DNA of 64,000 nucleotides from Hahella sp. KA22. Its GTDB lineage: Bacteria > Pseudomonadota > Gammaproteobacteria > Pseudomonadales > Oleiphilaceae. The number at the start of each line of letters is the position of its first letter. The stretch's first letter is position 1. Where the stretch lies: contig NZ_CP035490.1 in the NCBI RefSeq assembly GCF_004135205.1, positions 4,941,644 through 5,005,643 of the forward strand, given 5' to 3'. Shown one piece after another: positions 61,827 to 64,000 of this stretch. The position numbers were made by a program, and so were the translations under genes. A model generated the notes under the pieces. It saw nothing but the letters and a program-made list of their open reading frames with translations, did not search any database and had not been told where the DNA came from.

Positions 61827-61862
61827 GATTCAGGCTCGGGGTGACGCCAATGAGCCTGAATC
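61827..61862. terminator. Hairpin after the DUF1244 gene
   Basis: An 11-bp stem GATTCAGGCTC / GAGCCTGAATC with a 14-nt loop just after the stop codon. It has no T-run. Confidence 0.5.
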
Positions 61863-61876
61863 CCCCTCCTCAGAGA

Positions 61877-61903
61877 AAGTTTTGCAAAGCCATTGCAAAA
61901 CTT
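61877..61903. promoter_or_regulatory. Perfect palindrome upstream of dps
   Basis: AAGTTTTGCAA-AGCCA-TTGCAAAACTT, an 11-bp perfect inverted repeat with a 5-nt spacer, 155 bp before the dps start. It could be an operator for a dimeric regulator or a second terminator hairpin. I cannot tie it to a known regulator. Confidence 0.5.
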
Positions 61904-62057
61904 GCAGTCGCAGCGCGGTCTCTTCTGAACAAAATCGACTCTCTCCACTCCCCCACAAGAAAGTAACAACCTGATATAAAACAAGTTTTTAAATATTTTA
62001 AAACCTGGCCCGGTTTCTGCTGTATTCAGGGAAAGCAACCAAACCTAGGAGAGGTTT

Positions 62058-62561
62058 ATGAATCAGCACGCTAAAAAACTCGACCTGACTGCTACATCCC
62101 CGGATATGGGCATTAAAGAGAACAAGGCGGACTCAGTCGCCGACAAACTGGCGCGCGTGCTCGCCGACACTTACAGCCTGTATCTCTACACCCAATACGC
62201 CCACTGGAATGTCCGGGGTATGAGTTTCTTCGCGCTGCATGAGCTATTTGAGAAGCAATACAAAGAGCTCGCCGAAACCATCGACGATATCGCTGAGCGC
62301 ATGCGCGCCATTGGCTACAAAGCCCCCGGCACCCTGTCCCGTATGGCGGAATTTTCCACTATTTCCCCCAAAGAAGAGCGGACAGCGACGGCTTTAATTA
62401 AAGAATTGATTTCCGCCCATGAGGGCACAGTCGCAAGCTGTAGAAAGTGTATCGCCGCGGCGCAAAAAGCCGAGGACTTTGCGACTGAAGACCTTATGGT
62501 TACTAGACTGACTTCCCACGAACAGGCTGTCTGGATGTTGGGCAGCCTTCTCGAGGAGTAA
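62058..62561 (+). CDS. Dps-family DNA-binding ferritin-like protein
   Basis: A 167-residue protein of the Dps/starvation ferritin family that stores iron and shields DNA from peroxide. The ferroxidase-centre motif shows as YLYTQYAHWNVRG (about 42-54) and LHELFEKQYKELAETIDDIAERMRAIG (about 59-85), then a late HEQAVWML. AGGAGAGG gives a strong ribosome site. A strong terminator follows. It resembles the Dps2/Dps-like branch of marine gammaproteobacteria; control by OxyR or RpoS is possible but unseen. Confidence 0.93.
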   Translation: MNQHAKKLDLTATSPDMGIKENKADSVADKLARVLADTYSLYLYTQYAHWNVRGMSFFALHELFEKQYKELAETIDDIAERMRAIGYKAPGTLSRMAEFSTISPKEERTATALIKELISAHEGTVASCRKCIAAAQKAEDFATEDLMVTRLTSHEQAVWMLGSLLEE

Positions 62562-62617
62562 TCCTCACTATCCCACCCAAACGATACCCTCCACATTTAT
62601 CCTACCTTCCTTTTTTT

Positions 62618-62640
62618 GGCCACTTCGGTGGCCTTTTTTT
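62618..62640 (+). terminator. Intrinsic terminator after dps
   Basis: GGCCAC-TTCG-GTGGCC with a stable UUCG loop, followed by seven T. Textbook rho-independent terminator. Confidence 0.95.
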
Positions 62641-62782
62641 ATGAGTAGAGGGCTGTGGAGCGCTGGGGCGTCAGAGGGTAAAACCGGCACGATTTCTGCG
62701 TTACCAGCTTCAGGTATTCAGGCGTAGAGAGGGTTCGCCCACATCATCGCAGTTGTTGTATGAACAGATTAAGGATTAAGCA

Positions 62783-63703
62783 ATGGACATAATAGAATTT
62801 GAAAAAGCCGTCGACATTGTCTGGTCTTCCATTCAGGAATGGGCGGAAACAGCACTGGCCAACCTGCCTAGCGTCATCGTGGCCCTGGTGTTTTTCTTCC
62901 TGTTTTTGTACATAGCCAAAGCCGTATCCAACCTGACCCAACGGGTGCTGGTGCGCTCATTGGATTCAGTGGAAGTCGCCAATCTTCTTTCCACTATTGT
63001 GCATATTGTATTGGTTGCAATCGGCATCTTCGTCTCCCTGGGCTTTGTAGGACTTCAGGGCACCGTCACCTCACTCCTGGCCGGGGCCGGGATCATCGGT
63101 CTGGCGTTGGGCTTTGCGTTTCAGGACCTCACCGAGAACTTTATCGCCGGGATATTCATGGGCGTTCGCAAACCATTTCGAGTGGGAGACATTGTGGCGA
63201 CCGCAGACATCATGGGAACCGTAGAGGCGATCAACCTGCGCAATACTCATATCCTGACGTTTTCAGGGCAACGGGTCATACTTCCCAATAAAGCCGTATT
63301 CACCAACAAACTGACCAACTACTCCATCACCCGCCAACGCCGTCTCGAAATTCAGGTCGGCATTTCCTACGCCGACGACATCGACAAAGCCGCCAAAGTC
63401 ATCACCAAAGCCATCGACGCCCTGGATTTCACCCGCAACGGCACGGAAACCCAGGTTTTCGCCACCGGTTTCGGCGACAGCAGCATCAATTTAGTCGTGT
63501 GGTACTGGATCGATTATCCCACCGGAAAAGTAGACTTCATGACCGCCCAGCACAAAGGCGTCGTGGCCGTGAAGAAGGCGCTGGACGATGCGGACATCCT
63601 CATCCCCTTCCCGATTCGCACACTGGATTTTGCGGCGAAAGGCGGCTTGCAGCTTGATCAGATAATCAGCACTCGTGCTGAAGAGGTGGAGTCTGCTGCG
63701 TAA
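62783..63703 (+). CDS. MscS-family mechanosensitive channel
   Basis: A 306-residue inner-membrane channel that opens under osmotic down-shock. Three hydrophobic segments are seen (about 27-50, 68-90 and 92-115), the last being the pore helix TSLLAGAGIIGLALGFAFQDLTENFIAGIFM. The beta domain follows with FRVGDIVATADIMGTVEAINLRNTHI and the alpha/beta C-terminal part. The length is close to E. coli MscS (286). AAGGA precedes the ATG. Confidence 0.95.
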   Translation: MDIIEFEKAVDIVWSSIQEWAETALANLPSVIVALVFFFLFLYIAKAVSNLTQRVLVRSLDSVEVANLLSTIVHIVLVAIGIFVSLGFVGLQGTVTSLLAGAGIIGLALGFAFQDLTENFIAGIFMGVRKPFRVGDIVATADIMGTVEAINLRNTHILTFSGQRVILPNKAVFTNKLTNYSITRQRRLEIQVGISYADDIDKAAKVITKAIDALDFTRNGTETQVFATGFGDSSINLVVWYWIDYPTGKVDFMTAQHKGVVAVKKALDDADILIPFPIRTLDFAAKGGLQLDQIISTRAEEVESAA

Positions 63704-63766
63704 AACTGCATATTATGCTATTCGATAGCATACTTTAATAATCAGCTTTACCAGAATAACGAACAA

Positions 63767-63793
63767 GCCCTGTCTAATAAGGATAGACAGGGC
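63767..63793. terminator. Hairpin between mscS and the convergent partial gene
   Basis: A 10-bp stem GCCCTGTCTA / TAGACAGGGC with a 7-nt loop. It lies between two convergent genes and can serve both; the T-run is weak. Confidence 0.6.
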
Positions 63794-63850
63794 CATATAT
63801 AATCCGCAAGAACTCAATTCCAGGCGGTTAACTCGCTAAATTAAAAGCCC

Positions 63851-64000
63851 CTAATACCCTATATCGAATTCCATAATTACTGGATAATGGTCGCCGCCTT
63901 GCATGTGATATTTTGCGACATTCCTAACATCAATATTTTCACTAACCAAAAAGTAGTCTAATTCATGATGTGAACCTGGATGAGTATTTGAGCCGCTTGA
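63851..64000 (-). CDS. Endonuclease/exonuclease/phosphatase-family protein, C-terminal end
   Basis: An open minus-strand frame runs from the right edge to a TAG at 63853-63851, giving the last 49 residues of a protein. It carries ELDYFLVSENI followed by GGDHYPVIMEF, the closing strands and the His of EEP (DNase I-like) enzymes, where SDHxPV is usual. The 5' part lies beyond the window, so substrate and length are unknown. Confidence 0.7.
   Translation of the reverse strand, partial: SSGSNTHPGSHHELDYFLVSENIDVRNVAKYHMQGGDHYPVIMEFDIGY

Noticed and set aside
1-64000. CRISPR arrays, tRNA or rRNA genes, insertion sequences
   Set aside because: No regularly spaced repeats, cloverleaf-type or rRNA sequence, transposase frame or terminal inverted repeat pair was seen.

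Overview
The window reads as ordinary chromosome of a marine gammaproteobacterium, most like Hahella. I base this on the ccmABCDEFGHI operon followed by FliK-like and FlhB-like genes, the mtnA/mtaD/ubiG/mupP/yciK order shared with Pseudomonas, a secreted protease with a GlyGly-CTERM tail, a Pseudomonas-type maltotetraose-forming amylase and a two-component pair of the marine 'dedicated sortase' type. The organism name is inference; no rRNA or tRNA is present.

Layout. 1-2.5 kb: the end of a MalT-like activator and a secreted maltotetraohydrolase. 2.6-6 kb: grxA, an OmpA-family protein with a duplicated domain, and a sulfide:quinone-reductase-like flavoprotein. 6-8 kb: a small AT-richer locus with two short CI-like repressors facing a P22-Cro-like gene and a tiny membrane protein, without other phage genes. 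8-11.3 kb: a GlyGly-CTERM metalloprotease preceded by a stand-alone copy of its propeptide. 11.5-15.5 kb: MATE pump, LysR regulator, DNA polymerase IV. 15.4-17.4 kb: an AT-rich lipase/lipoprotein pair and a membrane protein. 17.6-24.8 kb: chemoreceptor, NAD-kinase-like/SPFH pair, two solitary periplasmic binding proteins, unknowns. 25-31.5 kb: hydrolase, histidine kinase, an AT-rich block of three accessory genes, response regulator and fatty-acid hydroxylase.

31.5-35.7 kb is the most unusual part: five tightly packed co-directional genes whose core is a fusion of an AbiEii-type nucleotidyltransferase with an RNA-ligase domain, together with a DUF99 (endonuclease-V-like) protein, a DUF4166 protein and two uncharacterised proteins. 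It looks like an undescribed RNA-end processing or repair module, possibly defensive.

36.6-46.7 kb: LasA-like M23 protease, O-methyltransferase, Baeyer-Villiger monooxygenase, quinone reductase, a 45-residue membrane peptide, the PdsR/PdsS-like two-component pair and a GAF/PAS histidine kinase. 46.8-52.2 kb: methionine salvage (mtnA, mtaD), ubiquinone synthesis (ubiG), muropeptide recycling (mupP), a yciK-like SDR and a DUF1499 lipoprotein. 52.2-59.3 kb: the complete cytochrome c maturation operon on the minus strand. 59.6-64 kb: FliK-like, FlhB-C-like, DUF1244, Dps, MscS, and the 3' end of an endonuclease/exonuclease/phosphatase-family gene running off the right edge.

All calls come from reading the sequence and remembered family motifs; no database search was run.
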